DNA from: Anatilimnocola aggregata
GTDB lineage: Bacteria; Planctomycetota; Planctomycetia; Pirellulales; Pirellulaceae
Assembly (NCBI RefSeq): GCF_007747655.1
Contig: NZ_CP036274.1
Coordinates: forward strand, 4,588,001-4,652,000
Length of the DNA: 64,000 nucleotides
Direction: 5' to 3'
Shown: positions 18,399 through 27,367 of the stretch, one piece after another
Position numbering within the stretch: the stretch's first letter is position 1
Layout: each line of letters starts with the position of its first letter
Notes under the pieces: generated by a model
Databases searched by the model: none
What the model was told of the DNA's origin: nothing
What the model saw: only the letters and a program-made list of their open reading frames with translations
Program-made: the position numbers and the translations under genes

Positions 18399-18836
18399 TT
18401 AGGCTGCGGTCGCCGCAAGATCGGTAGCCACTTCTTGCAGATTCTCCAAGTGCCCCTTGGCTTCGCCAAGCACTTCTTTGGCCACAGCTTGAGCATAGGG
18501 GGCAAACGCAAGCTTGCCGATCATGTTGTTAATAACCGCGATCGACCGCTTTTGCCGCTCGATCAATTTGCCTACCAGAAAATCGACCGACAGGTCGTGC
18601 CAACCCGTAAAGAAAATCGGGAACTCGCCGTTATCGACGGGGCCTGATTCCAGGATGATAGCAGCCAGCCGATCGACCGTCCGAGCCTGATCTTCGACCA
18701 TGTGTTCGAGGACGGCCCGCGCCTTGGGATGCGCGGCCAAAGCCCAAGGTTTGGCATAGCTCAGATACATCGCCAGCGACTTGCTATGCATGGTGAGCAA
18801 GTCGTTCAGGATTTCGTAGGTCGACGTTTCGGTCAT
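18399..18836 (-). CDS. Predicted four-helix-bundle (ferritin-like) protein
   Basis: 145 residues from the ATG at 18836; a GTG four codons earlier (18848) is possible. The whole protein is alpha-helical, with segments near 5-30 (EILNDLLTMHSKSLAMYL), 35-62 (ARAVLEHMVEDQARTVDRLA), 75-105 and 115-140 (VLGEAKGHLENLQEV). Glu and His residues on the helices (EHMVED, EAKGH) fit a ferritin-like or stress-related bundle, though a complete di-iron motif set is not obvious. No export signal. It lies upstream of tatD in the same transcript. Confidence 0.65.
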   Translation of the reverse strand: MTETSTYEILNDLLTMHSKSLAMYLSYAKPWALAAHPKARAVLEHMVEDQARTVDRLAAIILESGPVDNGEFPIFFTGWHDLSVDFLVGKLIERQKRSIAVINNMIGKLAFAPYAQAVAKEVLGEAKGHLENLQEVATDLAATAA

Positions 18837-18885
18837 GGGAGCAATCACTTGGCCGCGGTAAGCCGTGGCGAGAACTTTTGAGATT

Positions 18886-20787
18886 CTAGAACAGCTGACT
18901 GGCCGCAGCCAACGCCAGCCGATTGAGTCCTTCCCAGTTGATCATGAGGGCTGCTGTGGGCAGCGTGATCAGCCAGAGGAATGCGCTGGCAAGCGAGACA
19001 TCGGAGAAAATGAATGGCCGGCGATCGCGCGGCTCTTCATCGATCGTCATGATCTTCACTACGCGAAGGTAATAAAACAGGCTAATGGCCGTATTCAACC
19101 CACCGATGACAATCATCACCAGCAAAAAGAAACCATCCTTACCGGCGAACTGATAGGCTTCGACTAGCGAAGCGAAGATCGCGAACTTGCCGATGAACCC
19201 CGACAGTGGTGGTAGACCAACGAGGCTGAACAAGATCAGCGAGAAGCAAATCACCGTTAACGGGCAGCGCTTGATTAGTCCCGCGTAATCAGCCAGGTCT
19301 TCGCTCCGCATCGCGTTGCGCAGGAAAGCTACGACCGCAAAGGCCCCCAAGTTCATAAACAAGTAGACGGCGATATAAATCGCCAGGGCAGCGATTGCCC
19401 GCTCTGCACCTTCGGGCCTGACGGCACCCAGGACCATTACGGCGGCGACAGGCATCATCATGTAGCCTGCGTGGGCGATGGTGCTATAGGCAAACAGACG
19501 CTTGATATTATTCTGGCCATACGCGGCCAGATTGCCGAACGTGCAGGTGACGATTGCGAAAAAGGCAACCAACCGGGCGATGAACCAGCGGATGCTCGAA
19601 AGTGCTGCGTTGCCATCCGCTCGCAGGGCGGAGGGTGACTTCTCGACGAGCGGAGCGACTGCAGGGTTTACAGATTCGGTTGGAGCAGCAGCTGTTTCAG
19701 CGGGCTTAGTTTCCGCAGCTTTCTCTGCTGCTTGGAAAGCAACCTGATACTTGGCGGCATCGACGGCACCATTGCTCACAGTGCCGGGAGCAGTTGCGGT
19801 TTCGGTGGGCTTCCAATTTGCGGTGCGTTCGCCGGGGGCAACACCGGGTGGTGACAAAAGGCCGAGCCCGATGGTGACGCGAACGAGCAATGCCAGGGCC
19901 CCAGCCTTGGAAGCAACACTGAGAAAAGCGTTGACCTCGGCTGTTGCACCTTCAAACACATCTGGGCACCAGAAGTGAAAAGGAAAGGCTGACAATTTGA
20001 ATGCCAGGCCGACGCTCATCATCAGGCCACCGAGCGCGAGGACCATCAGTTCGCTGCCGCTGAAGTGCGGGCCGTCGCCAATTCGCTCGGCGAGGGTCTG
20101 AGCCATGGTGGGCAAATGGGCCGTATTGAGAAGCCCAGCCAACAGGCTAATGCCGTAAAGCATCACCCCCGCAGCACCGGCACCATAAACAGCGTACTTG
20201 AGCGCCGCTTCGCTGGCAGTGCGCCGTCCTTTGAGCAAGCCGGCCAGCACATACGACGGAACGCTCGCCATTTCTACAGCCAGGAAAATGGTGAGCAAGT
20301 GATTGGCAGACGCCATCAAGCAGAGGCCAAGCGTGGAACCCAGGACCAAGGTGTAAATGTCTGGACCATCTTCCAAATCGGGAATCCCAGTGAGCCAGGT
20401 GAAGACGACGAACAGGGCCACGAATAGCAACAAAGCAGCTCGCACATAAACCGAGAAGCCGTCATAGACGAGCATGCCGGTGAAGATTTCCATCCGCGCG
20501 ATGGCCGAAGGATCGATCTGTCCTTCGCCGGTCGGCAACGAGAACAGGTTGCCAGGTGCGGCGAAGTAGAGCGCAACCAAACTTCCCGCCAGCGCGATAT
20601 AGCCTGCGTTCAACTTGCGACCGATGTTGAACAGACGGACGAGCAGCATCAACAAAATCGTGGCGCAGATGATCAGTTCCGGCAGAAACACGGCCAGGCT
20701 GGAATCGGGCACGATCGATAGAAAGCTCGCATTGGGCGAGCCCTTAGTATCGACGATCAAGTCGCTGACAAGCTGGTGAAGGTTCAC
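18886..20787 (-). CDS. nuoN: NADH-quinone oxidoreductase subunit N with Ala/Thr-rich insertion
   Basis: 633 residues against about 480 for typical NuoN. Antiporter-like helices are clear, including ASVPSYVLAGLLKGRRTASE and LSAFPFHFWCPDVFEGA, which hold the conserved Glu and Lys residues of the proton channel, and GFIGKFAIFASLV. The extra length is mostly an Ala/Thr/Pro/Glu-rich loop at about 310-395 (KPTETATAPGTVSNG, AAETKPAETAAAP) between two helices. GTG start. Last gene of the nuo run, 30 bases after nuoM. It pumps protons as part of the membrane arm of complex I. Confidence 0.95.
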   Translation of the reverse strand: MNLHQLVSDLIVDTKGSPNASFLSIVPDSSLAVFLPELIICATILLMLLVRLFNIGRKLNAGYIALAGSLVALYFAAPGNLFSLPTGEGQIDPSAIARMEIFTGMLVYDGFSVYVRAALLLFVALFVVFTWLTGIPDLEDGPDIYTLVLGSTLGLCLMASANHLLTIFLAVEMASVPSYVLAGLLKGRRTASEAALKYAVYGAGAAGVMLYGISLLAGLLNTAHLPTMAQTLAERIGDGPHFSGSELMVLALGGLMMSVGLAFKLSAFPFHFWCPDVFEGATAEVNAFLSVASKAGALALLVRVTIGLGLLSPPGVAPGERTANWKPTETATAPGTVSNGAVDAAKYQVAFQAAEKAAETKPAETAAAPTESVNPAVAPLVEKSPSALRADGNAALSSIRWFIARLVAFFAIVTCTFGNLAAYGQNNIKRLFAYSTIAHAGYMMMPVAAVMVLGAVRPEGAERAIAALAIYIAVYLFMNLGAFAVVAFLRNAMRSEDLADYAGLIKRCPLTVICFSLILFSLVGLPPLSGFIGKFAIFASLVEAYQFAGKDGFFLLVMIVIGGLNTAISLFYYLRVVKIMTIDEEPRDRRPFIFSDVSLASAFLWLITLPTAALMINWEGLNRLALAAASQLF

Positions 20788-20817
20788 GGCTGGCTATATC
20801 TCGTTCGGTGGGCTGGC

Positions 20818-22956
20818 TTAGGAATCGCTGTTAACTTGGGCAACCACAGGTGCTTCGATGGCTGGTAAAGGACGGACGGAAACCTTCTCGGTTTCCGCTT
20901 TTGCCTTGGCTTCGGCCTTTTGAGTCCGCTCGGCATCCAGCATTGGCTGCTTGACTTCGGCGGTCCAACGAGCGAGGTCGTTCACCTGGCGATCGATGGT
21001 CTTATCCATGTAGGTCAACACGGTTTGTTGCGGGAACACACCAAGCAGAATCGCGAAGAAGAGCAATGTCATGCCGATCAGATTCTCGCGGGCATTGGTG
21101 GGCGTGATGTGATCGCCGTGCGGGCCCTTGTATTCAGCACCCAGGTAAACACGTTGCAGCGCCCAGAGGATGTAGGCGGCGGTGAGCACGACCACCGCAG
21201 CCGAGATGACTGCGAGGACCATGCTGAATTTCCAGACGGAGAGGACAACGAACACTTCGCCGATGAATCCGCACAACGCGGGCAAACCAAGACCAGCAAA
21301 GAACAGGCCCATTGCCATTGCGGTGTAAACCGGCATTCGGCCAAACAGGCCGCCGAACTCTTCCAGATTTCGGTGATGCACGCGGTCGTAGATAATGCCG
21401 ACCATAAAGAACATGCCCGCCGAGCTGACACCGTGGCCAATCATCTGGAACATCGCGCCTTTGACGCCCATATTCCAGTAATCGGGATCGAACAGGTTGC
21501 CGGCTGTTGCCGACCACACACCGATCCCCAGTAGCACGTAACCCATGTGGCTGACCGAGCTATAGGCCACCATTCGCTTGAAGTCTTTTTGAGCCAGCGC
21601 GGCGAAGGCACCATAGACCATACTCACTACGCCCAGAATGCATACGACCCACATCAGGTCGTAGCCGCCGTGCGGACAGATGGGATAACAAATGCGCAGA
21701 ATGCCGTAGCCGCCCATCTTCAACAGCACGCCAGCCAAAATCATGGAGATTGGCGTCGGAGCTTCGACGTGGGCATCGGGCAACCAGGTGTGAACAGGTA
21801 CCGAAGGCACCTTGATGATGAAGCCGATGAACAGCAAGAGGAAGGCCCACCATTGCAGCGAGCGCCCGAGAATTTGAGAATCGAAGACCTTGGTATGCTG
21901 CCCCAAAGCGGAGAGGGCCAGAATGTTAAACGTATGAACCGGCTGCACAACGGCTTTGGTGGCAGGATCTGTTGCCGGAACCTGAAACGGAGCCAGCGCA
22001 ACCTCTTGATCGACAACCAAGGGCTGCGGCCCACTCCCACCTCTGGCAAAGAGAACCTTCGCGGTTGCCTCGTTGCCGTTAATCGCAGCGGCTACATCCG
22101 TTGCTTTTGCACCCTCGGCAAGGGTTACTGTCACGACATTGGTGGCAGCATCGTGGGCAGCGGCGGTTGCTGCCCCACTTACCGCTTTGATCTGCAGAGC
22201 TCGGTCGGCCGCTTCAGCTTTTCGGACGAAAACCAGAGCGCTGGTCTTTTTGCCAACTATCTTAACGCCCAACTTTTCATTGACCGCATCGCCGAGGTGC
22301 AGTTCCTCCCAACGAATCGGTCGATCCGTGCTGTCGGGTTGAGCCACGTATTCATTACGCAAGGTTTGCAAGTCGCCAGCAAAATAGAGCATCAAAATGG
22401 CGATGAGCATCAACACGCTGCCAAGCAGCGTATAGAGGAAGAACTTGATTGCCGCATATTCCTTGCGGGGACCACCCCACACACCGATGAGAAAGTACAT
22501 CGGCAGCAGCATCACTTCCCAGAAAACATAGAACAGGAAGAAGTCGAGTGCCATGAAGACGCCGAGCATGCCCGTTTCGAGTAGCAGAAACAGAATGCAG
22601 TAGCCCTTCACGTATTTGGTGATTGACCAACTGGCTCCCATCGCGAGCACGCTGACGAAGGCGGTCAACATGACCAGCGGAAAGCTGATGCCATCGAGAC
22701 CCATAAGGTATTCAATATCGAACGAGGGAATCCAGGCCACGTTGAACGTGTTCTGCATCTGGGCTTCCGCCGTGTCGTAAGCCGTGGGCGAATTGCCCAA
22801 AAAGCCGATGACGCACAGCACCAGCACCACGCCGGTGGCTGCGAGCGTGACGTAGCGGATCATGTCGACCTGGTCGGCAGGAATCAGCGCGATGATGAGC
22901 GCCGCAATCACGGGCAGGAAGACGATGAGCGACAGTAGCAGCAGTGCGGGATCCAT
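20818..22956 (-). CDS. nuoM: NADH-quinone oxidoreductase subunit M with ~140-residue inserted soluble domain
   Basis: 712 residues against about 500 for typical NuoM. Conserved parts include FFLFYVFWEVMLLPMYFLIG, VHTWLPDAHVEAPTPISMIL and KRMVAYSSVSHMGYVLLG, with the channel Glu and Lys residues. Between the helix ending near 195 and the one starting near 365 lies an extra globular region at about 205-345 (ALQIKAVSGAATAAAHDA, VTVTLAEGAKATDVAAAIN) that is not part of the standard fold. The C-terminus is charged (TQKAEAKAKAETEK). The topology places the insert at a loop, probably on the outer face. It is preceded by nuoL, 60 bases upstream. Confidence 0.95.
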   Translation of the reverse strand: MDPALLLLSLIVFLPVIAALIIALIPADQVDMIRYVTLAATGVVLVLCVIGFLGNSPTAYDTAEAQMQNTFNVAWIPSFDIEYLMGLDGISFPLVMLTAFVSVLAMGASWSITKYVKGYCILFLLLETGMLGVFMALDFFLFYVFWEVMLLPMYFLIGVWGGPRKEYAAIKFFLYTLLGSVLMLIAILMLYFAGDLQTLRNEYVAQPDSTDRPIRWEELHLGDAVNEKLGVKIVGKKTSALVFVRKAEAADRALQIKAVSGAATAAAHDAATNVVTVTLAEGAKATDVAAAINGNEATAKVLFARGGSGPQPLVVDQEVALAPFQVPATDPATKAVVQPVHTFNILALSALGQHTKVFDSQILGRSLQWWAFLLLFIGFIIKVPSVPVHTWLPDAHVEAPTPISMILAGVLLKMGGYGILRICYPICPHGGYDLMWVVCILGVVSMVYGAFAALAQKDFKRMVAYSSVSHMGYVLLGIGVWSATAGNLFDPDYWNMGVKGAMFQMIGHGVSSAGMFFMVGIIYDRVHHRNLEEFGGLFGRMPVYTAMAMGLFFAGLGLPALCGFIGEVFVVLSVWKFSMVLAVISAAVVVLTAAYILWALQRVYLGAEYKGPHGDHITPTNARENLIGMTLLFFAILLGVFPQQTVLTYMDKTIDRQVNDLARWTAEVKQPMLDAERTQKAEAKAKAETEKVSVRPLPAIEAPVVAQVNSDS

Positions 22957-23016
22957 AATTCCAATCCAAACGGATGATGTACTCTGCGGTTTATTTCTTT
23001 GCCTACCGATTCGCCG

Positions 23017-25896
23017 TTAGCGAGCCAGGAGGGGCGTCCAGAAAAAGCTGATCAACACGAAAATGGCGATGGCACCCACGATGATAAACATCACATATTG
23101 CCGCAGGTGACCGGTTTGCATCGACCGCAGGCTGAGCCCCGTCGAATACGTCCAGCCGGCGAAAATATTGATGCTGCCATCGACAATGCCGCGATCGGCA
23201 ATCAACTCGAACTTCTTTGAGAACCAGACCACCGCGCGCCCGAGCCAATCGATGAAACCATCGATGTAGCGACGATCGAAGCCGGCAATCAAACGGGCTT
23301 TCATCAGGGTGGGTTGCACGAAGATGAAGTTATACAACTCGTCGAAGTAATACTTATTTACCAGCAGGTTATAGATCGGCGAGAATTGCTTGCGCACGTC
23401 GGCCGGATTGAGATAACCCAAACCGTACATGAGCGTGGCCAGGCCAATGCCCGCGAGCCAAGTACCGGTAGCGAGTAAAGTGGCCGGGGCCACAATCTTG
23501 CTGAAGTTGGCCGGATCGTGAGCAAAATGCTCGGTTGGCCAGACTGCTCTGGTCCAGACGCCCGGCATATTCATGTGCAAGCCAAGGGGCTCCGATTGAT
23601 CGAGCAAGCCGCCGAGCGTCAAGCCGCTAACCAAGCCGCTCCTATCGGCAACTACCATGAAGATCGTACCTCCCACGAGCGAGGCGACCAACATCGTGAG
23701 CACCCACGGCATCGTGAGCGATAGTCCGCCGTGGTGGGCGTGATCGTCGTGGCTGTGGGAGCCATGACCGTGGGAATCATGGCCATGCGCATCATGCTTG
23801 GCCACGACCGGAGCATGGCCGTGGTCGTCATGCCCGTGAGCATGGTCATCGTGGCCGTGTGCGTCGTGCCCATGGCCAGCAGCCGAACCTTTGAACCAAC
23901 CTTCGTTGAACCCCTTGGCGATGAAGAAGGCCGCGGCGATCGCACCAAAGCCGAGCAAGCTAGTATTCCAAGCCACGGCAATGGCAAACACCGACAGAAT
24001 CACCAGCGGAATGTACATCACTGGGGGCGATTCGTGAGCGTGATCGTAAGCGTGGGCATCGCGAGGCTTGCCGACGAACGTCATGTACCACATGCGAAAC
24101 ATGTAGAACGCAGTAACGGCGGCACCACCGGCAGCAGCGATGAAAAATACGCCCGACCAGGGAACATTCGGGTTATTGATCCAGAATGACAGGGCTTGCT
24201 CGAGGATCATGTCCTTCGAATAGTAACCGCTGAAACCGATCAGGAACGGGACACCCACGCCAGCGATGGCGAGACAGCCAATCAACATGGTGATTGCCGT
24301 GACCGGCATCTTGGTGAGCAGGCCGCCCATCTTCCGCATGTCATTCGTATGCACGGCGTGAATGACCGAACCTGAACACATGAAGAGCAAGCTTTTGAAG
24401 AAGGCGTGGGTGATTAAGTGCATCAGGCCGGCTTTCCAACCGCCAACGCCCAGCGAAAGCATCATGTAGCCAAGTTGGCTAACCGTGGAATAAGCGAGCA
24501 CGCGTTTGATGTCATTCGCGGTGATCGCAATGGTAGCGGCCATAAAGAGCGTAATCGCGCCGATCGTGGCAATGACCAACAATACTTCGGGCAAAAAGAC
24601 AGGGAAAAAACGGCCGACGAGATAAACGCCAGCGGCAACCATCGTTGCCGAGTGAACGAGGGCCGAAACCGGAGTCGGGCCTTCCATCGCGTCTGGCAAC
24701 CAAACGTGCAGCGGGAACTGGGCACTCTTGCCCACGCAGCCGCAGAAAATACCAATGCCAGCTACAACGAGGAGCCAATAGCCGAAGCCCTTGCTTCGCC
24801 AGCCCTCAACGCGGGAAGCGATTTCCGCTTCTGCGTTTCTTTCACCGTCTGGCACGTTGCGATGGTCGCTAACGATCTGGGCGATCTCGTTTTTTGCGTC
24901 CGATAGCACCATGCCGGTGGGGACTTGCAACTGATGGTGAGTTTCTTCGGGACGGACGAGCGAAAACAGGCCCCGTTCAGTGACCTTATCGCCTTGGTCG
25001 TTCACTCTTTCGATGTCGCCGAAGGCAAACGTGCCCAAGCTGGACCAAAGAGCCAACAACCCAATAATCATGCCGAAATCGCCGACGCGATTAACGATGA
25101 ATGCCTTGTTCGCAGCCGTCGACGCGCTGTTCCGTTCGACGTAAAAACCGATCAGGAAATACGAGCAGATACCAACCAGTTCCCAGAAGCAGAACACCAT
25201 GGCGATGTTGCCCGCGAGGACCAGGCCGAGCATGCTGAAGCAAAAAAGTGACAGCGCTTGAAAGAACCGCGGGAAACGCCCCGGGCGTCGCAGGTGGCTG
25301 CCGTCGGACAATGTCACTTCATGATCGGTGATATCGTGCAACTCATCGTGCATGTAGCCGATGGCGTAAAAGTGAATGCAGGAAGCGATCAGCGTGACCA
25401 TGCAAAACATGACGAGCGTGAGCGAGTCGATGTAATAGCTGATCGTGACGCGCAACTTGCCGAACTGCCCGAGCAGATAGTACTCGCCAGTTAGCGCGGG
25501 GACCGCCTTGCTGTGATGTTCGTGCTCGTCATGCCCGTGGCCAGCGGCATCGGCGTGACTGGGCCCATGATCGCCGGTCTTCTTGTCGTCGTGGCTGTGA
25601 CCGTGGTCAGCGCCATTTTTATCGTCGTGACCTGCGTCCGAATGTCCGGGATCAGAGCCTGCATCGGCAGAGGCCGAATCCAGCGCGCCGTGCATATCGA
25701 CGGGCGGAAAGTGATTGGGGAGCCACACGAACAGCAGAGCAATGAACGACAACACGGCCGAACCAAGGATCGCACCGGTCGCCACAAAGGCACCCGCTTT
25801 GCCCAGGTTGAGCCACGTCGCGCCAAGCAGGATGACGAAGAACGACGCCAAGGGCAGGAGTACTGCCGCCGCCAGGATGTATGGGAGGACGTCCAT
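23017..25896 (-). CDS. nuoL: NADH-quinone oxidoreductase subunit L with two His/Asp-rich insertions
   Basis: 959 residues against about 610-650 for typical NuoL. The core is recognisable: CFWELVGICSYFLIGFYVER, FPLHVWLPDAMEGPTPVSAL, NDIKRVLAYSTVSQLGYMML. Two loops are extended by His/Asp/Gly tracts, one at about residues 66-133 (GHSDAGHDDKNGADHGHSHD) and one near 670-722 (GHGHDAHGHDDHAHGHDDHG), the second with about 19 histidines in about 53 residues. Such tracts can bind zinc, nickel or copper. Its ATG overlaps the nuoK stop codon. The C-terminal helix that runs along the membrane arm appears to be present. Confidence 0.95.
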   Translation of the reverse strand: MDVLPYILAAAVLLPLASFFVILLGATWLNLGKAGAFVATGAILGSAVLSFIALLFVWLPNHFPPVDMHGALDSASADAGSDPGHSDAGHDDKNGADHGHSHDDKKTGDHGPSHADAAGHGHDEHEHHSKAVPALTGEYYLLGQFGKLRVTISYYIDSLTLVMFCMVTLIASCIHFYAIGYMHDELHDITDHEVTLSDGSHLRRPGRFPRFFQALSLFCFSMLGLVLAGNIAMVFCFWELVGICSYFLIGFYVERNSASTAANKAFIVNRVGDFGMIIGLLALWSSLGTFAFGDIERVNDQGDKVTERGLFSLVRPEETHHQLQVPTGMVLSDAKNEIAQIVSDHRNVPDGERNAEAEIASRVEGWRSKGFGYWLLVVAGIGIFCGCVGKSAQFPLHVWLPDAMEGPTPVSALVHSATMVAAGVYLVGRFFPVFLPEVLLVIATIGAITLFMAATIAITANDIKRVLAYSTVSQLGYMMLSLGVGGWKAGLMHLITHAFFKSLLFMCSGSVIHAVHTNDMRKMGGLLTKMPVTAITMLIGCLAIAGVGVPFLIGFSGYYSKDMILEQALSFWINNPNVPWSGVFFIAAAGGAAVTAFYMFRMWYMTFVGKPRDAHAYDHAHESPPVMYIPLVILSVFAIAVAWNTSLLGFGAIAAAFFIAKGFNEGWFKGSAAGHGHDAHGHDDHAHGHDDHGHAPVVAKHDAHGHDSHGHGSHSHDDHAHHGGLSLTMPWVLTMLVASLVGGTIFMVVADRSGLVSGLTLGGLLDQSEPLGLHMNMPGVWTRAVWPTEHFAHDPANFSKIVAPATLLATGTWLAGIGLATLMYGLGYLNPADVRKQFSPIYNLLVNKYYFDELYNFIFVQPTLMKARLIAGFDRRYIDGFIDWLGRAVVWFSKKFELIADRGIVDGSINIFAGWTYSTGLSLRSMQTGHLRQYVMFIIVGAIAIFVLISFFWTPLLAR

Positions 25897-26231
25897 TAGC
25901 CCTTCAACTCGTCTGCAGAATCGACGTCGATCGTCGCGTGATTGTTGTAAAAGTTCAGGGCAATCGCGAGGGCGACCGCCGCTTCAGCCGCTGCCAGTAC
26001 GATCACGAACAGCGCCATCAACTCGCCATCGAGGCCAAGCGTATCGTCACGCAGGTACTTGCTGCCGAACGCGACAAAATTCAAGTTCGCACCGTTCAGG
26101 ACCAATTCAATGCCCATCAGCACACCCAGCGCGTTGCGTTTGGTGGCCATGCAGACGACGCCGAGCACAAACAGCACGGCACCGACCGCCAGGTAATGGG
26201 AAACCGAAATGGGATCAGCCAGCGGATTCAT
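25896..26231 (-). CDS. nuoK: NADH-quinone oxidoreductase subunit K
   Basis: 111 residues from the ATG at 26231; a TTG four codons earlier is less likely. Three membrane helices with the conserved membrane glutamates: NALGVLMGIELVLNGANLNF and LFVIVLAAAEAAVALAIAL. This is the small MrpC-like subunit that forms part of the proton route near the quinone site. Its stop codon overlaps the nuoL start, showing tight coupling in the nuoHJKLMN run. Confidence 0.95.
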   Translation of the reverse strand: MNPLADPISVSHYLAVGAVLFVLGVVCMATKRNALGVLMGIELVLNGANLNFVAFGSKYLRDDTLGLDGELMALFVIVLAAAEAAVALAIALNFYNNHATIDVDSADELKG

Positions 26232-26284
26232 AGCTATCGCCAAACTGCAACATGAAACCGGAAAACAGAACGACTAACCGTTCA

Positions 26285-27367
26285 CTAATCCATTTGCGAC
26301 CAGGGAGTGGGACGTCCCGTGGCCACGCAGAGAAAAATGAGCAGAACAGCGGGGATGAGCATGGAGAGCGCCAGGAGCGCTGCCAGGCCAACACCCACGC
26401 CGGCGTTCGTCAAAAACAACAACTGTGCGAGCGGCACAAGCATGAGGCCGACAAGCCCCCACCGCTGCCAGTAATAAACGACGATTAGGAGCCCAATGTT
26501 GGCCAAAAAGGTCAACACAAGCACGGGAAAAATCCAATCTGGCAAAGCATCGACGCCAGCCACGAACGACTTCGTCCATTCGCCGACTTTGCCGCCGGTC
26601 GGGAGCGGAACTTTGCCCGCCATGAACATGATCGTGGAGAAAATCAGGTACAAGTTGGTGAGGACGCCAGAAACAATGCCGCCGACAATCGAGAGCGGCA
26701 TTTTGCGATCAGGTGCAGTTGTACGAGCAGGGGCCTCAAGCACTCGCCCGGTTCTCACTCGCTTGGTGCGGGCCATATAGCCAGCACCAATTAGCACGGT
26801 GAGCAAGTGCATCGAGACAATGACGAAGGGCAGCATATAGCCGACCATGCCGCGACGACGCAATTCGCTCGGTTCACTCAGCTTTTCGACCCGAATGCCA
26901 GAGAGAGCCAAGCCAATCGGTGTGCTCGTACGCGAGTCGGCAATTTCAATCCGCCGCGCGACAACCACTTCGCCTTCTTTCAGCGTCGGGGGATTCCAAC
27001 TATCGATGCTAAAGCCAGCCCGCAGCAACAACAGCAGCAGCGAACCGCCAACAATCAGACCCAGTACCCATTCGCCAGCGCCGGTCTTCATGTTGATGAA
27101 GCGTTCTTGCGCGGTGAGCATGACGCCGAAGATCAGCAGCACCAGCGTGCCGCCGACATAGATCATGAGTTGCATGGCACCGACGAATTCAGCGCCGGCG
27201 AGAAAAAACAGACCAGAGATGGCACCCAAACAAAGCGTAAGATAAAAGGCCATCCGCACGATGTTGCTCGTGGCAAGCACAGCTGCCCCGAAGCCGCAGG
27301 CGAGGAGCGCGAAGAACAGGAACGTGACGGTGTGCCAGTTCAGCAAGTCAGCAGCAAGCAGGGTCAT
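26285..27367 (-). CDS. nuoJ: NADH-quinone oxidoreductase subunit J with long C-terminal membrane extension
   Basis: 360 residues; standard NuoJ has about 165-200. The N-terminal part is normal (MAFYLTLCLGAISGLFFLAG, GAMQLMIYVGGTLVLLIFGV). A soluble loop (about 125-170, VVVARRIEIADSRT) separates it from the helix MLPFVIVSMHLLTVLIGAGY, after which at least four more hydrophobic helices follow (about 225-350), ending CVATGRPTPWSQMD. The extension is unusual and may be a fused extra membrane domain. Its ATG overlaps the nuoH stop (ATGA). Confidence 0.92.
   Translation of the reverse strand: MTLLAADLLNWHTVTFLFFALLACGFGAAVLATSNIVRMAFYLTLCLGAISGLFFLAGAEFVGAMQLMIYVGGTLVLLIFGVMLTAQERFINMKTGAGEWVLGLIVGGSLLLLLLRAGFSIDSWNPPTLKEGEVVVARRIEIADSRTSTPIGLALSGIRVEKLSEPSELRRRGMVGYMLPFVIVSMHLLTVLIGAGYMARTKRVRTGRVLEAPARTTAPDRKMPLSIVGGIVSGVLTNLYLIFSTIMFMAGKVPLPTGGKVGEWTKSFVAGVDALPDWIFPVLVLTFLANIGLLIVVYYWQRWGLVGLMLVPLAQLLFLTNAGVGVGLAALLALSMLIPAVLLIFLCVATGRPTPWSQMD

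Noticed and set aside
21547-22584. Plus-strand frame of 345 codons opposite nuoM
   Set aside because: Antisense to a well-conserved complex I gene; His/Gln-rich composition is typical of mirror frames.
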